64,000 nt of DNA from Caulobacterales bacterium (GTDB lineage: Bacteria; Pseudomonadota; Alphaproteobacteria; Caulobacterales; Caulobacteraceae): the NCBI GenBank assembly GCA_017302105.1, contig JAFLCS010000003.1, positions 248,001-312,000 of the forward strand. The letters are read 5' to 3'. A program made the translations under genes and the position numbers. Below are positions 46,000 to 54,883 of this stretch, one piece after another. The first letter of the stretch is position 1. Each line of letters starts with the position of its first letter. The notes under the pieces were generated by a model, which saw only the letters and a program-made list of their open reading frames with translations, searched no databases and had not been told where the DNA came from.

Positions 46000-46221
46000 C
46001 TAAGACCAACGTGCTTTGATGGCGGCGCGATGCCGGGCGAACCAGAGCAGGCCCAGGATGGTGAAGCCGTTGACGATGCGGCCTTCGTCCACCGCCTGGA
46101 GCGCGACCTCGGGTGAGACGGCGAAGGGCTCGGTGAACTCGGCCTCGCCCGCCGCGCCGGCATGGTCGGACCGGGCGCTGGAGAAGCGCGCCGGGCGGTC
46201 AGAGGCGTCGTCGTCGGTCAT
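46000..46221 (-). pseudogene. Nudix hydrolase remnant with internal deletion
   Basis: An in-frame 73-codon relic of the gene at 43744-44373. The first 14 residues (TDDDASDRPARFS) are joined directly to the last third (DHAGAAGEAEFTEPFAVSPEVALQAVDEG). About 393 bases, including the whole Nudix box, are missing; the join falls on a shared GGA triplet. The product cannot be catalytic. It lies 31 bases after the second ATPase gene, matching the layout of the first pair. Confidence 0.9.
46034..46169 (+). repeat. 136-bp perfect direct repeat, copy B
   Basis: Identical to 43793-43928; lies in the Nudix remnant. The two copies are 2,241 bases apart in direct orientation and could recombine to delete the intervening genes. 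Confidence 0.93.
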
Positions 46222-46252
46222 GGCGCGAACTTAAGGGGCCTTGGCGGACTTC

Positions 46253-46981
<729 letters not shown>

Positions 46982-46983
46982 GC

Positions 46984-47310
46984 TCAGAACCCCGTGAACA
47001 GGCGGTCGAGCGCGTGGCGGATGTCGTCTTCATGGTCGGCCAGAGAGGCAACGACGGATCGAAGCGCACGCCGTTCGAAATGCGCCATCAAGGTCAGATC
47101 AAGCAGGTAATCCACGCCGTCGAGAATGATGGGAACCGCCGCCTGGCTCGACGTCGGCAAGCTCGTTGCGATGAGCATGGGTGCGACGATGACGGTGTTG
47201 AGCGCCTCCAGGTGATGCGACTGCAACACGCAAATCAGAGGGGCCGCAGAAGCGCCGCGCGATTCCGGGGTGGCGAACACCTCGAACTGGCGGATCACCA
47301 GGATCGCCAC
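46984..47310 (-). CDS. ccdB: CcdB-family toxin
   Basis: 108 residues. CcdB inhibits DNA gyrase. The CcdB pattern is visible in VFATPESRGASAAPLICVLQSHHLEALNTVIVAPM and the end LADHEDDIRHALDRLFTGF, which parallels the F-plasmid C-terminal segment ending in a WGI-like motif. GTG start overlapping ccdA by 16 bases. Unusually close to the ATPase gene downstream. Confidence 0.88.
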   Translation of the reverse strand: MAILVIRQFEVFATPESRGASAAPLICVLQSHHLEALNTVIVAPMLIATSLPTSSQAAVPIILDGVDYLLDLTLMAHFERRALRSVVASLADHEDDIRHALDRLFTGF

Positions 47311-47537
47311 TCCTCGCCGAAGCAGCCGTGCTTTTCGACGAACTCATTGTGGATGCGAATGGCCTCAGCATTCTCGCGCGCCCAGCGCTTGGCGCGCGCG
47401 TCGCCACCGGTGGGATAGACCTTTTGTAGGTGGAGCCGCAACGCGCGTTCGTCCATGCCGGCGATCGAGATGCCCAAACGTCGGGCCTGCTCGATGAGCT
47501 CTGGATCGATGCCGACGTTCAAGGCGGGCTTGTTCAT
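47295..47537 (-). CDS. ccdA: CcdA-family antitoxin
   Basis: 80 residues: N-terminal RHH-like DNA-binding part (KPALNVGIDPELIEQARRLGI) and the CcdA C-terminal toxin-binding segment (RAKRWARENAEAIRIHNEFVEKHGCFGEEWRSW). First gene of a ccdA-ccdB-ATPase-Nudix-remnant run. Expected to repress its own promoter between 47537 and fumC. Confidence 0.88.
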   Translation of the reverse strand: MNKPALNVGIDPELIEQARRLGISIAGMDERALRLHLQKVYPTGGDARAKRWARENAEAIRIHNEFVEKHGCFGEEWRSW

Positions 47538-47571
47538 CTCGCCAGCATAGCCCGAAAGATCTGCGGTCGCA

Positions 47572-48963
47572 TCACCCCGGCGAGATCATCTTCTCGGGAC
47601 GCACCCATTCGTCGAACTCTTCGTTGGTTAGATAGCCGCCGCCGACGGCTTCTTCGCGGAGAGTCGTGCCGTTCTTGTGGGCGGTCTTGGCGATCTTGGC
47701 GCAGGTGTCGTAGCCGAGCTTGGAATTCAGGGCGGTGATCAGCATCAGGCTGTTTTCCAGACCCTTTTGAATGTTGTCACGGCGCGGCTCGATACCGACG
47801 ACGCAGTTGTCGGTGAAGCTGATCGCGGCATCGGCCATCAGGCGGACCGACTGAAGGAAGTTGTAGGCCATCACCGGGTTGAAGACGTTCAGCTCGAAAT
47901 GCCCTTGCGAGCCGGCGAAGGTGACGGCGGCGTGGTTGCCGAACACCTGGACGCACACCTGGGTCAGGGCCTCGCACTGGGTCGGATTGACCTTGCCCGG
48001 CATAATCGACGAGCCCGGCTCGTTCTCAGGCAGGCTCAGCTCGCCCAGGCCGGCGCGCGGGCCCGAGCCGAGGAAACGAATGTCGTTGGCAATCTTGAAC
48101 AGGCTGGCGGCCACCGCATTGATGGCCCCGTGGCTGAAGACCATGGCGTCATGGGCGGCCAAGGCTTCGAACTTGTTGGGGGCGGTGGTGAACTTCAGGC
48201 CGGTGATCTGGGCGATCTTGTCGGCCACACCTTCCGCAAAGCCGATGGGGGCGTTCAGGCCGGTGCCGACGGCGGTGCCGCCCTGGGCCAGTTCCATCAG
48301 CTTGGGCAGGGTCTGCTCGATCCGTTCGATGCCGTTGGCGACCTGTTGGGTGTAGCCGCCGAACTCCTGGCCCAGCGTCAGAGGGGTGGCGTCCTGGGTG
48401 TGGGTGCGGCCGATCTTGATGATGTCCCTCCACGCCTGGGCCTTGTCGTTCAGGGCGTTGTGCAGGGTCTGCAAGGCGGGCAGCAGGCGGTGGACGATCT
48501 CTTCGGCGCAGGCGACGTGCATGGCCGTGGGATAGGTGTCGTTGGACGACTGGCTCATGTTGACGTGGTCGTTGGGATGGACCGGCGTCTTGGAGCCCAT
48601 CTCGCCGCCCAGCATCTCGATGGCGCGGTTACTGATCACCTCATTGGCGTTCATGTTCGATTGGGTGCCCGAGCCGGTCTGCCAGACGACCAGCGGGAAA
48701 TGATCGTTCAGCTTGCCCTCGATCACCTCGTCGGCGGCGCGCACGATGGCGTCGCCGATGGCGGGGTCGAGCCGGCCCAGCGCCATGTTGGTCTCGGCCG
48801 CCGCGCGCTTGACGATGCCCAGCGCCCGCACGATCGGCAGCGGCTGTTTCTCCCAGCCGATCTTGAAATTGCCGCGCGAGCGCTCGGCCTGGGCGCCCCA
48901 ATAGCGCGTGGCGTCAACCTCGATGGGGCCGAAGGTGTCGGTTTCAGTGCGGGTCTTGGTCAT
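47572..48963 (-). CDS. fumC: Class II fumarate hydratase
   Basis: Converts fumarate to L-malate in the TCA cycle; iron-independent. 463 residues with the lyase signature [17 protein letters not shown], the [15 protein letters not shown] active-site segment and the [12 protein letters not shown] block. The start at 48963 ([15 protein letters not shown]) matches homologues; the frame open to 49008 was not used. Confidence 0.97.
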   Translation of the reverse strand: MTKTRTETDTFGPIEVDATRYWGAQAERSRGNFKIGWEKQPLPIVRALGIVKRAAAETNMALGRLDPAIGDAIVRAADEVIEGKLNDHFPLVVWQTGSGTQSNMNANEVISNRAIEMLGGEMGSKTPVHPNDHVNMSQSSNDTYPTAMHVACAEEIVHRLLPALQTLHNALNDKAQAWRDIIKIGRTHTQDATPLTLGQEFGGYTQQVANGIERIEQTLPKLMELAQGGTAVGTGLNAPIGFAEGVADKIAQITGLKFTTAPNKFEALAAHDAMVFSHGAINAVAASLFKIANDIRFLGSGPRAGLGELSLPENEPGSSIMPGKVNPTQCEALTQVCVQVFGNHAAVTFAGSQGHFELNVFNPVMAYNFLQSVRLMADAAISFTDNCVVGIEPRRDNIQKGLENSLMLITALNSKLGYDTCAKIAKTAHKNGTTLREEAVGGGYLTNEEFDEWVRPEKMISPG

Positions 48964-49035
48964 GGGGTCGCTTGCTGTCTGGCGAAGAGTCGGCGCGGGG
49001 TGTAGCACGCGGAGCTAGGCGAGCAAGGAGCGGGC

Positions 49036-49419
49036 GTGACCGGCGGCGACTGGACAGGAACGGGCAAGGTCCGGGCGCGCGAGACGAATGGGGTATTCGA
49101 GCTGATCGTTGATGGGCTGACGACCCAGCCAAAGTACTACAAGGTCCTGCTCTATGAGTTCTTCCGCAAGGACTGGCGCGGCGGCCGTCCGGCATGGGGC
49201 GACCATGCGGTCGAGATCATCATGGAGCACGTCGGCGAGCCGCCGCACATCGATCTGGACAACATCGCCAAGGCGGTGCTGGACGGGATCAAGAAGCACG
49301 TCTTTCACGACGACGCCCAAGTGGCGCGGCTGCTGGTCGAGCGGCGCGAGGGCGAAGGCGAACGCCTGCTGGTGACGATCCGGCGCCGTCAGGGCGCCTC
49401 AGTTTCTTCGCCGGGATAG
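49036..49419 (+). CDS. RusA-family Holliday junction resolvase-like protein
   Basis: 127 residues with a GTG start and AAGGAG six bases upstream. The RusA motif is visible: PHIDLDNIAKAVLDGIKKHVFHDDAQVARLLVERR, carrying the aspartates that bind magnesium in RusA. RusA resolves Holliday junctions and is often phage-derived; this copy stands alone with no phage genes nearby. Its end overlaps the convergent GFA gene by 31 bases. Confidence 0.8.
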   Translation: MTGGDWTGTGKVRARETNGVFELIVDGLTTQPKYYKVLLYEFFRKDWRGGRPAWGDHAVEIIMEHVGEPPHIDLDNIAKAVLDGIKKHVFHDDAQVARLLVERREGEGERLLVTIRRRQGASVSSPG

Positions 49420-49799
49420 CGGTCGAAGGCGGGCAGGGCGTTCAGATCGCGCATCCAGGCGATGCTCTCAGCCATCTGAATTTGGCCCTGCATCGGAACC
49501 GCTGAGGGGTCGTCCAGTGTCGCGGTCTGAACGTCGATCTGGCCAGGGAAGATGACGTCGTTGGTGTAGAACAGACTGGTGCCGCAATCACCGCAGAAGT
49601 GGCGCCGACCATGCTCGGAGGAAGCATAGACTTTCGGCTCACCCGTCACCTTCAGGCCCGCCATGGCGACCAGCCCCCAGGACACTGCCGGAGCGCCGGA
49701 GGCGCGGCGGCAATCCTGGCAATGGCAAAGGGCGTGATGGACGGTGTCCGGTGTCATTTCATAGCAAATCGCGCCGCAATGGCATTGCCCCTTGAGCAT
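49389..49799 (-). CDS. GFA family zinc protein
   Basis: 136 residues with the GFA (glutathione-dependent formaldehyde-activating enzyme-like) zinc sites: CHCGAICYE, CHCQDCRRASGAP and FCGDCGTSLF. Most family members have no proven substrate. The start at 49799 is supported by GAGAGG five bases upstream. A perfect LexA-type box lies 26-40 bases upstream, implying damage-inducible expression, which would be unusual for this family. Confidence 0.9.
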   Translation of the reverse strand: MLKGQCHCGAICYEMTPDTVHHALCHCQDCRRASGAPAVSWGLVAMAGLKVTGEPKVYASSEHGRRHFCGDCGTSLFYTNDVIFPGQIDVQTATLDDPSAVPMQGQIQMAESIAWMRDLNALPAFDRYPGEETEAP

Positions 49800-49824
49800 C
49801 AGAACCTCTCTGTCGACCGAGAAT

Positions 49825-49839
49825 GTTCTATATATGTTC
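49825..49839 (-). promoter_or_regulatory. LexA/SOS box before the GFA gene
   Basis: GTTCTATATATGTTC is a perfect GTTC-N7-GTTC, the LexA site known in Caulobacter and other alphaproteobacteria. It is 26 bases upstream of the GFA start codon; the other flanking gene (C13-like) ends toward it and so is not its target. Confidence 0.8.
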
Positions 49840-49867
49840 TCGTTGCACGCGTCTAGTGCAGCTCGGA

Positions 49868-50698
49868 TCAGGGACTCAGGAACCGCAGGAAAGGCAGAAG
49901 CGATTGCATCTGGGCACCGACATAGGTCTGGGGTTCCGAAGGCGGACTCAGGCCTTCTTCCCGTTCCCGCCGGTTGACGCAGGTCGTAGTGCGCTGGGAC
50001 AGGGCCAGGAAGTCGACCGCACCGTTCAGCGATTCCAGGACGCAGGCATCGAAGTAGGGATGGATGGCGTCTTCGGAACATCCAAATGAGGATCGGTCAC
50101 GCCTGGCGGCGGTCATGATCATACGGTTGGACTGCGCCAGGGCCGGAACGAAGACGCCGGAAAAGCAGGCCGAAACGACGACTACGGTCGGGCGCGTACC
50201 ACACCAGGCGTCCAGCAGTTGGTCCATGGCGATCGGGGCCATCATCGCGTCCGGGCCGAACACGATTCCAGCCGGAGATCCATGGGAGGTGAAATAGAAC
50301 AGACAACCGGCTGCAGCGTGCCGGGTCGTGGCCTCAATCGATGCAAAGGCATCTTGAGGCCGTAAGGAGGTACCATCGGAATTGGGAGCCATGGACAAGG
50401 CCGTGACATTGTCGCGGGCGAAACCGGCGCGCTGAAACGCGTCACTGAGATCGCGGCGCGAATTCTCAAAGGCCTGAATCGGACGCCCCGCACTCGAGCG
50501 CCAGTCGCCTGCCACAACGACAACGGCCCAACTCTGGAATTCGTTGGTGGGCACATGGCTGCGCGCCGGGGCGCTGCCATCTGTTCCAGGGGCTGGGGTG
50601 ACTGGGATCTGGGTCCAACCGGACTGGGCCAGGGCCGGAGCCGCGCAGGTCAGCCATGCGGCCGCCAGACCGAACCAAAGCCAAAGGCGAAAACGCAT
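49868..50698 (-). CDS. Exported C13/caspase-like peptidase
   Basis: 276 residues with a signal peptide (LWFGLAAAWLTCAAPALAQ). The caspase-fold dyad is visible: histidine in FYFTSHGSPAGIVFGP and cysteine in VVVVSACFSGVFVP, the legumain (C13) arrangement. FENSRRDLSDAFQRAGF precedes it. Bacterial members are poorly characterised. Start at 50698 gives the signal; longer frame rejected. Divergent from the M28 peptidase at 50827. Confidence 0.87.
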   Translation of the reverse strand: MRFRLWLWFGLAAAWLTCAAPALAQSGWTQIPVTPAPGTDGSAPARSHVPTNEFQSWAVVVVAGDWRSSAGRPIQAFENSRRDLSDAFQRAGFARDNVTALSMAPNSDGTSLRPQDAFASIEATTRHAAAGCLFYFTSHGSPAGIVFGPDAMMAPIAMDQLLDAWCGTRPTVVVVSACFSGVFVPALAQSNRMIMTAARRDRSSFGCSEDAIHPYFDACVLESLNGAVDFLALSQRTTTCVNRREREEGLSPPSEPQTYVGAQMQSLLPFLRFLSP

Positions 50699-50826
50699 AC
50701 TCCCACTCCAACGTCCGTCTCGATGAATAGGGCTGAAAGAACCGCGTCTTGCAAGTCTGAATGCGCTTGCACGGGCACGAACAGTCCCTAGTGTCCCGCT
50801 GTTCCAGCCTGATCGGAGTTTGCCGA

Positions 50827-52260
50827 ATGCAAGCGTGTCGAAGTTCATCCATCGTCGGCTTCGCGGCCTTGCTGGCTGTCGTCACGGGCGGGCAGGCCTT
50901 CGCCCAGGACGCGGCGACGGTTCGTACGGCCGAACGGATTCGGGACGGAGCTCTGACTGACAACAGGGCTCTGGAGTTCGTTACCGAGCTGACCACTCGG
51001 TTCGGCCCTCGTCCTGCAGGCTCGCCCAGTGAGCGGTCGGCGGCGGAATGGTCGGCCCAGTGGATGCGTGACAATGGCTTTCGAAATGTTCGGATTGAGG
51101 CGTTCCCGCTGATCGGCTGGGAGCGGGGCACAGATTCCGGAGCGATCGTCGGACGTTTCGCCCAGCCGCTGGCGGTAGCGGCGCTCGGCCATTCTCCGGC
51201 GACGCCGGAGGGCGGTCTGGAGGCGGAGGTCGTGCGCTTCACCAGCCTGGAAGCCCTGCAGGCGGCCTCGGAGAGCGCGGTGCGTGGCCGGATCGCCTTC
51301 ATCGACCTGGGCCAGATGCAGCCGATGCAGGACGGATCTGGTTATGGGCCGCAAACGCGGGTGCGGGGTCTGGGTCCGGCAGCGGCAATGGCCAAGGGGG
51401 CTGTGGCCTATGTCATGCGCTCGGTCGGTTCGGACTACGACCGCCTCCCGCACACGGGCACGACCCGCTATGTGAATGGCGAGCCGACAATCCCGTCATT
51501 TGCGCTGGCTGCGGCCGATGCCGACCAGCTGAGCCGGCTCGTCGCCATGGATGACGGGCCGATCCGGCTACACCTCAGATCGACGGCGCGGACCTATGAG
51601 ACGACATCCCAGAACGTCATCGGCGACATCGTCGGGGATGAGCGGCCTGACGAGATTGTCGTGCTGGGTTCGCATCTGGACAGCTGGGACCAGGGCACTG
51701 GGGCCATCGATGATGCCGTCGGCGGAGCCATCACCTTGGCGACGGCGCTAGAGCTGGTCGAGGGCGGGAGACGCCCGGCCCGGACAGTGCGGGTGATCCT
51801 GTACGGATCTGAAGAAGTGGCCCAGCCGACGCCGGAGACCGGCAATGGCGGAGCCGTCTATGTGCGTGAGATCGGCGAGGCAGGCGTTGCCCAACACATC
51901 ATTGCCGGCGAAAGCGATTTTGGGGCCGACCGGGTCTATGCGCTGCGACTACCGCCGGGGATGCAGGGGTCGGCGTTCCAGACCGCCGCTGCCCAGGTGC
52001 TGTATCCAATTGGAGTTCTGGCCGCGTCGGCCCCGGAAACCAGCGGGGGTGTCGATATCGGCCCGCTGGCCGAGGCGGGCGTGCCGGTGTTCCGACTGGC
52101 GCAGGATGGGACGCGCTATTTCGACCTGCACCATACTGCCAATGATACGCTGGACAAGATTGATCCGGAACAGCTTTCTCAAAACGTCGCGGCCTGGTCA
52201 GGCCTGATCTGGCTGATCGCGGATTCGGATGTGACCTTCCGTCAGTCGGTGACGGAGTAG
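50827..52260 (+). CDS. Exported M28 peptidase, carboxypeptidase Q-like
   Basis: 477 residues with a signal peptide (SIVGFAALLAVVTGGQAFAQ). Core: ELTTRFGPRPAGSPSERSAAEW, an inserted domain (residues 120-250), then the M28 zinc sites GSHLDSWDQGTGAIDDAVGG, YGSEEVAQPT and FDLHHTANDTLDKID. Resembles plasma glutamate carboxypeptidase. Start at 50827 with GGAG upstream. Third M28 protein in the window, but of a different subgroup from the tandem pair. Confidence 0.92.
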   Translation: MQACRSSSIVGFAALLAVVTGGQAFAQDAATVRTAERIRDGALTDNRALEFVTELTTRFGPRPAGSPSERSAAEWSAQWMRDNGFRNVRIEAFPLIGWERGTDSGAIVGRFAQPLAVAALGHSPATPEGGLEAEVVRFTSLEALQAASESAVRGRIAFIDLGQMQPMQDGSGYGPQTRVRGLGPAAAMAKGAVAYVMRSVGSDYDRLPHTGTTRYVNGEPTIPSFALAAADADQLSRLVAMDDGPIRLHLRSTARTYETTSQNVIGDIVGDERPDEIVVLGSHLDSWDQGTGAIDDAVGGAITLATALELVEGGRRPARTVRVILYGSEEVAQPTPETGNGGAVYVREIGEAGVAQHIIAGESDFGADRVYALRLPPGMQGSAFQTAAAQVLYPIGVLAASAPETSGGVDIGPLAEAGVPVFRLAQDGTRYFDLHHTANDTLDKIDPEQLSQNVAAWSGLIWLIADSDVTFRQSVTE

Positions 52261-52334
52261 GCCCAGCAAGGCGCTGTTTACCCCCGATCGACCCCGGGGC
52301 CGGCCAGAGCCTAGGTTGGAGCAGGTGGAAGTCC

Positions 52335-52841
52335 CTATTCGGGCGCGTAGCCGGTTTCGACCTTGAGATAGGCAATCAGGTCACGGCGATCACTCTCGTC
52401 AGGTACACCGGCAAAGGCCATGCGATTGCCGGGCAGGAATTCGCGCGGGGCTGCCAGCCATCCGTCGAGGTGTTCAGCATCCCAGTCAAAGTCCGCGTTC
52501 TGGACCGCTTCGGAGTAGCGGAAGCCTTCGACGGATCCGGCCGGCCGACCGAAGACGCCCCACAGATTTGGCCCGGTCATATTGCCGCCGCCCTCAGCAA
52601 GGGTGTGGCACGACCGGCAGCGAGCGAAGGTCCTGCGACCGTTTTCCAGGTCACCCTCATTGTAGGGGGCCGGCAGGCTGGCCAGAACGGCGGCGCGCTG
52701 TTCGTCTGTCATTTGCGGGCGCGCGGCCGGTGTGGGCGCGGGGGGGGAGGCCGCCGTGGAGTCATCGGACGTGGGGGACTCGGCGTTCTGGCTGCAGGCG
52801 GCCAGCATGACCAGGGTGGCGATGGGGAGCAGGGGGCGCAT
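52335..52841 (-). CDS. Lipoprotein-anchored class I cytochrome c
   Basis: 168 residues: lipoprotein signal (LPIATLVMLAACSQN), a Ser/Ala/Pro linker, then a cytochrome c domain with the haem motif CRSCH, GPNLWGVFGRPAG and the axial methionine in GNRMAFAGV. It resembles the cytochrome c2/c552 electron carriers with a membrane tether, likely delivering electrons between the bc1 complex and an oxidase. Confidence 0.91.
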   Translation of the reverse strand: MRPLLPIATLVMLAACSQNAESPTSDDSTAASPPAPTPAARPQMTDEQRAAVLASLPAPYNEGDLENGRRTFARCRSCHTLAEGGGNMTGPNLWGVFGRPAGSVEGFRYSEAVQNADFDWDAEHLDGWLAAPREFLPGNRMAFAGVPDESDRRDLIAYLKVETGYAPE

Positions 52842-52871
52842 GAGGACCTCGGGTGAGACTAATGGCCGAGA

Positions 52872-53765
52872 CTACGCCTCTTCGAGGGCGCGCCTCAACA
52901 GGCGAGCTGTCTCATCGATCGCCGCACGGGCCGGCGGCAACAGGTGCGTCATGTTGGCATAGCCGTGGGGCAGGGACTTGAACTCTCCGACATGGACGGG
53001 GATGCCTACAGTCCGAAGCGCGGCCTCATAGGCCTGACAGTCTGGTCGCACCGGATCAGCCAGTCCCCCGTAGGTAAGCACGCAGGGCGGATCCGAGGCG
53101 GCACCAGCTTCCAGCAGGTTGGGTGGCGACTGAACGAGGCGGGCTCTGATGACATGGACGGCCGCTCGTCCGATTGGTCGCAGGCCGGCATTGGCGGTCT
53201 TCCAGAGGTCGTCGTCCAGGTGCAGCAGTGGATAGATCAGACAGGTCAGGGCCACGGTGCCGGGAGTTTCGCGGTTGATCTGCCGCGTCAGGTCGAGCGC
53301 CAGATAGCCGCCGGCTGAGTCGCCCCCCAGAATGAGTGGTATTCGGCTGGCAGCGGTGTCTGGATAAACTTGGAGGAGCCATCGCAGCGCCGCCTCGGCA
53401 TCATCGCGCTGAGCCGGCCACGCGTGCTCCGGGGCCAGGCGGTAATCGACTGACAGGACCGCTACCTTCGTCCCATGCGCCAGCCGGCGACACAGGGCAT
53501 CATGGGTGCCGATGTCGCCGAAGGCAAAGCCGCCGCCGTGGAAGAAAAGCAGCAAGGCCAGCGGTTCGGTGCTGGATGTGGATCGATAGAATCGCGCCGT
53601 CAGGGGAGCTGTCGGACCCGGGATTTCCAAGTCTGTGACATCGGCCAGGCTACGGGCCTCGCGATCGCGTTCGGTTAGGACGGCTGAGAGCGCCCGACGC
53701 CCGGATTGGATGCCCTGTGCCAAGATGCGACTGACGAGGCGCGAGGAAGGATGGACCCGTCCCAT
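52872..53765 (-). CDS. Alpha/beta hydrolase, HSL (hormone-sensitive lipase) family
   Basis: 297 residues. The HSL oxyanion motif HGGGFAFG and the nucleophile elbow GGDSAGGYLAL are clear; the aspartate and histidine lie in DPVRPDC and LPHGYANM. Likely a carboxylesterase. The ATG at 53765 is 17 bases downstream of the tRNA-Thr 3' end, so it may share the tRNA promoter; an internal start is possible. Confidence 0.9.
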   Translation of the reverse strand: MGRVHPSSRLVSRILAQGIQSGRRALSAVLTERDREARSLADVTDLEIPGPTAPLTARFYRSTSSTEPLALLLFFHGGGFAFGDIGTHDALCRRLAHGTKVAVLSVDYRLAPEHAWPAQRDDAEAALRWLLQVYPDTAASRIPLILGGDSAGGYLALDLTRQINRETPGTVALTCLIYPLLHLDDDLWKTANAGLRPIGRAAVHVIRARLVQSPPNLLEAGAASDPPCVLTYGGLADPVRPDCQAYEAALRTVGIPVHVGEFKSLPHGYANMTHLLPPARAAIDETARLLRRALEEA

Positions 53766-53781
53766 TACGCTTCCGAAAGGC

Positions 53782-53856
53782 TGGTGCCGGCTGAGGGACT
53801 CGAACCCCCGACCTTCGGTTTACAAAACCGCTGCACTACCACTGTGCTAAGCCGGC
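53782..53856 (-). tRNA. tRNA-Thr (anticodon UGU)
   Basis: 75 bases including an encoded CCA. Acceptor stem GCCGGCT/AGCCGGC, D arm GCAC/GTGC, anticodon loop TTTGTAA with TGT at positions 34-36, T-loop TTCGAGT. The first anticodon-stem pair is G-A and the T stem has one G-U pair. Structure worked out by hand. Confidence 0.93.
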
Positions 53857-53897
53857 GCTGGCGCGCTTATGGGCAAGGCCGCGCTGTGCCGCAAGGG

Positions 53898-54746
53898 TCA
53901 CTGTGCAAGCGCCGCCGACAGGCGAGTCTGAAAGTCTGGCTGTAGACGGATGTTGTTGTGGTCGGCCTGTGGAAAAACCAGTCTTTCGGCGGCGACGCCA
54001 TCGTCAATCAGGTCTTGAGTCATCTGGCGACTGAGTCGCGGCGGCAGGGTCTCGTCACGCCCCGCCTCCAGAACCAGGACGCGGCCGCCATAGCCGGACA
54101 AAGACTGAACGACGTCGAACGAATCCAGACCCGGATCGATGTTTACGCGCACGAATGGCCGCAGCAGCCCAACGGCGTCGTTGACGACGGCGTGCGCGGT
54201 GGGGGTAGAGGCCTCGATCACCAGGGTGTCGACATCGATTAGCCGGGTGGCCTCGGTGCAGACGGGACCGCCGAGCGAATGGCCCCAGGCGACGACTTCG
54301 CGTCCCTCGGCGGCGGCGGTGCGGGCGACCCAGGCGGCGACAGCGGCTGTGGCCTGACGGAAATTGGCCAGGGTGGCATCGCCCGGCGTCTCGCCATAGC
54401 CGGGATAGTCGAACATCACGACATCGCCGAACGGCGCCAGGGCTGCGGCCCGATCACCGCCGGATACGGCACGGCGAAACATATTGCCGCCACAGAACAG
54501 GATGATCGGCCCGTTGGGATTCCCACGCACCCGCGAGACGGCGACCTCGCCACCGGCATAGGGCAGGCGCAGCGCCTCTGTGTCGGATGGCAGAGAGTGA
54601 CCCGACTGAAGTTCGATCCCTTCCGCCTCCAGACGCGCGTTGGGATAGAAGAAGGCGTCTTCGGGGACGCGAACCTGGATGCAGCCGGCCAGGCCGATGG
54701 CCAGGGTCAGGGGCAGGACTATGGCGCTGGGTGCTTTGAACGACAT
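53898..54746 (-). CDS. Alpha/beta hydrolase lipoprotein
   Basis: 282 residues with a lipoprotein signal (VLPLTLAIGLAGC). Serine-hydrolase features: FCGGNMFRR oxyanion loop, MFDYPGYGETPG, nucleophile elbow WGHSLGG, acid AGRDETLPP and histidine ADHNNIRL. Relatives (BEM46/YfhR-like) have no firm substrate. Lies upstream of tRNA-Thr on the same strand. Confidence 0.88.
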   Translation of the reverse strand: MSFKAPSAIVLPLTLAIGLAGCIQVRVPEDAFFYPNARLEAEGIELQSGHSLPSDTEALRLPYAGGEVAVSRVRGNPNGPIILFCGGNMFRRAVSGGDRAAALAPFGDVVMFDYPGYGETPGDATLANFRQATAAVAAWVARTAAAEGREVVAWGHSLGGPVCTEATRLIDVDTLVIEASTPTAHAVVNDAVGLLRPFVRVNIDPGLDSFDVVQSLSGYGGRVLVLEAGRDETLPPRLSRQMTQDLIDDGVAAERLVFPQADHNNIRLQPDFQTRLSAALAQ

Positions 54747-54883
54747 GGGCGATCCATCGTTATGACGAGCGACACTAGCGTGGGCGCTCAGGCGTCCGCT
54801 AGGTCCAAGTGACCAGCCGCCACGGGTGACGTCGTCGCCTGCGCCCTCTATATGGCACGGCGTCTCAAGCCCTTCGGATTCCC

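Noticed and set aside
47677-49005. 442-codon plus-strand frame opposite fumC
   Set aside because: Gly/Val/Asp-rich reverse reading of fumC; no motif.
49036-49419. RusA-like gene as sign of a prophage
   Set aside because: No integrase, portal, capsid or other phage gene nearby; GC content matches the region.
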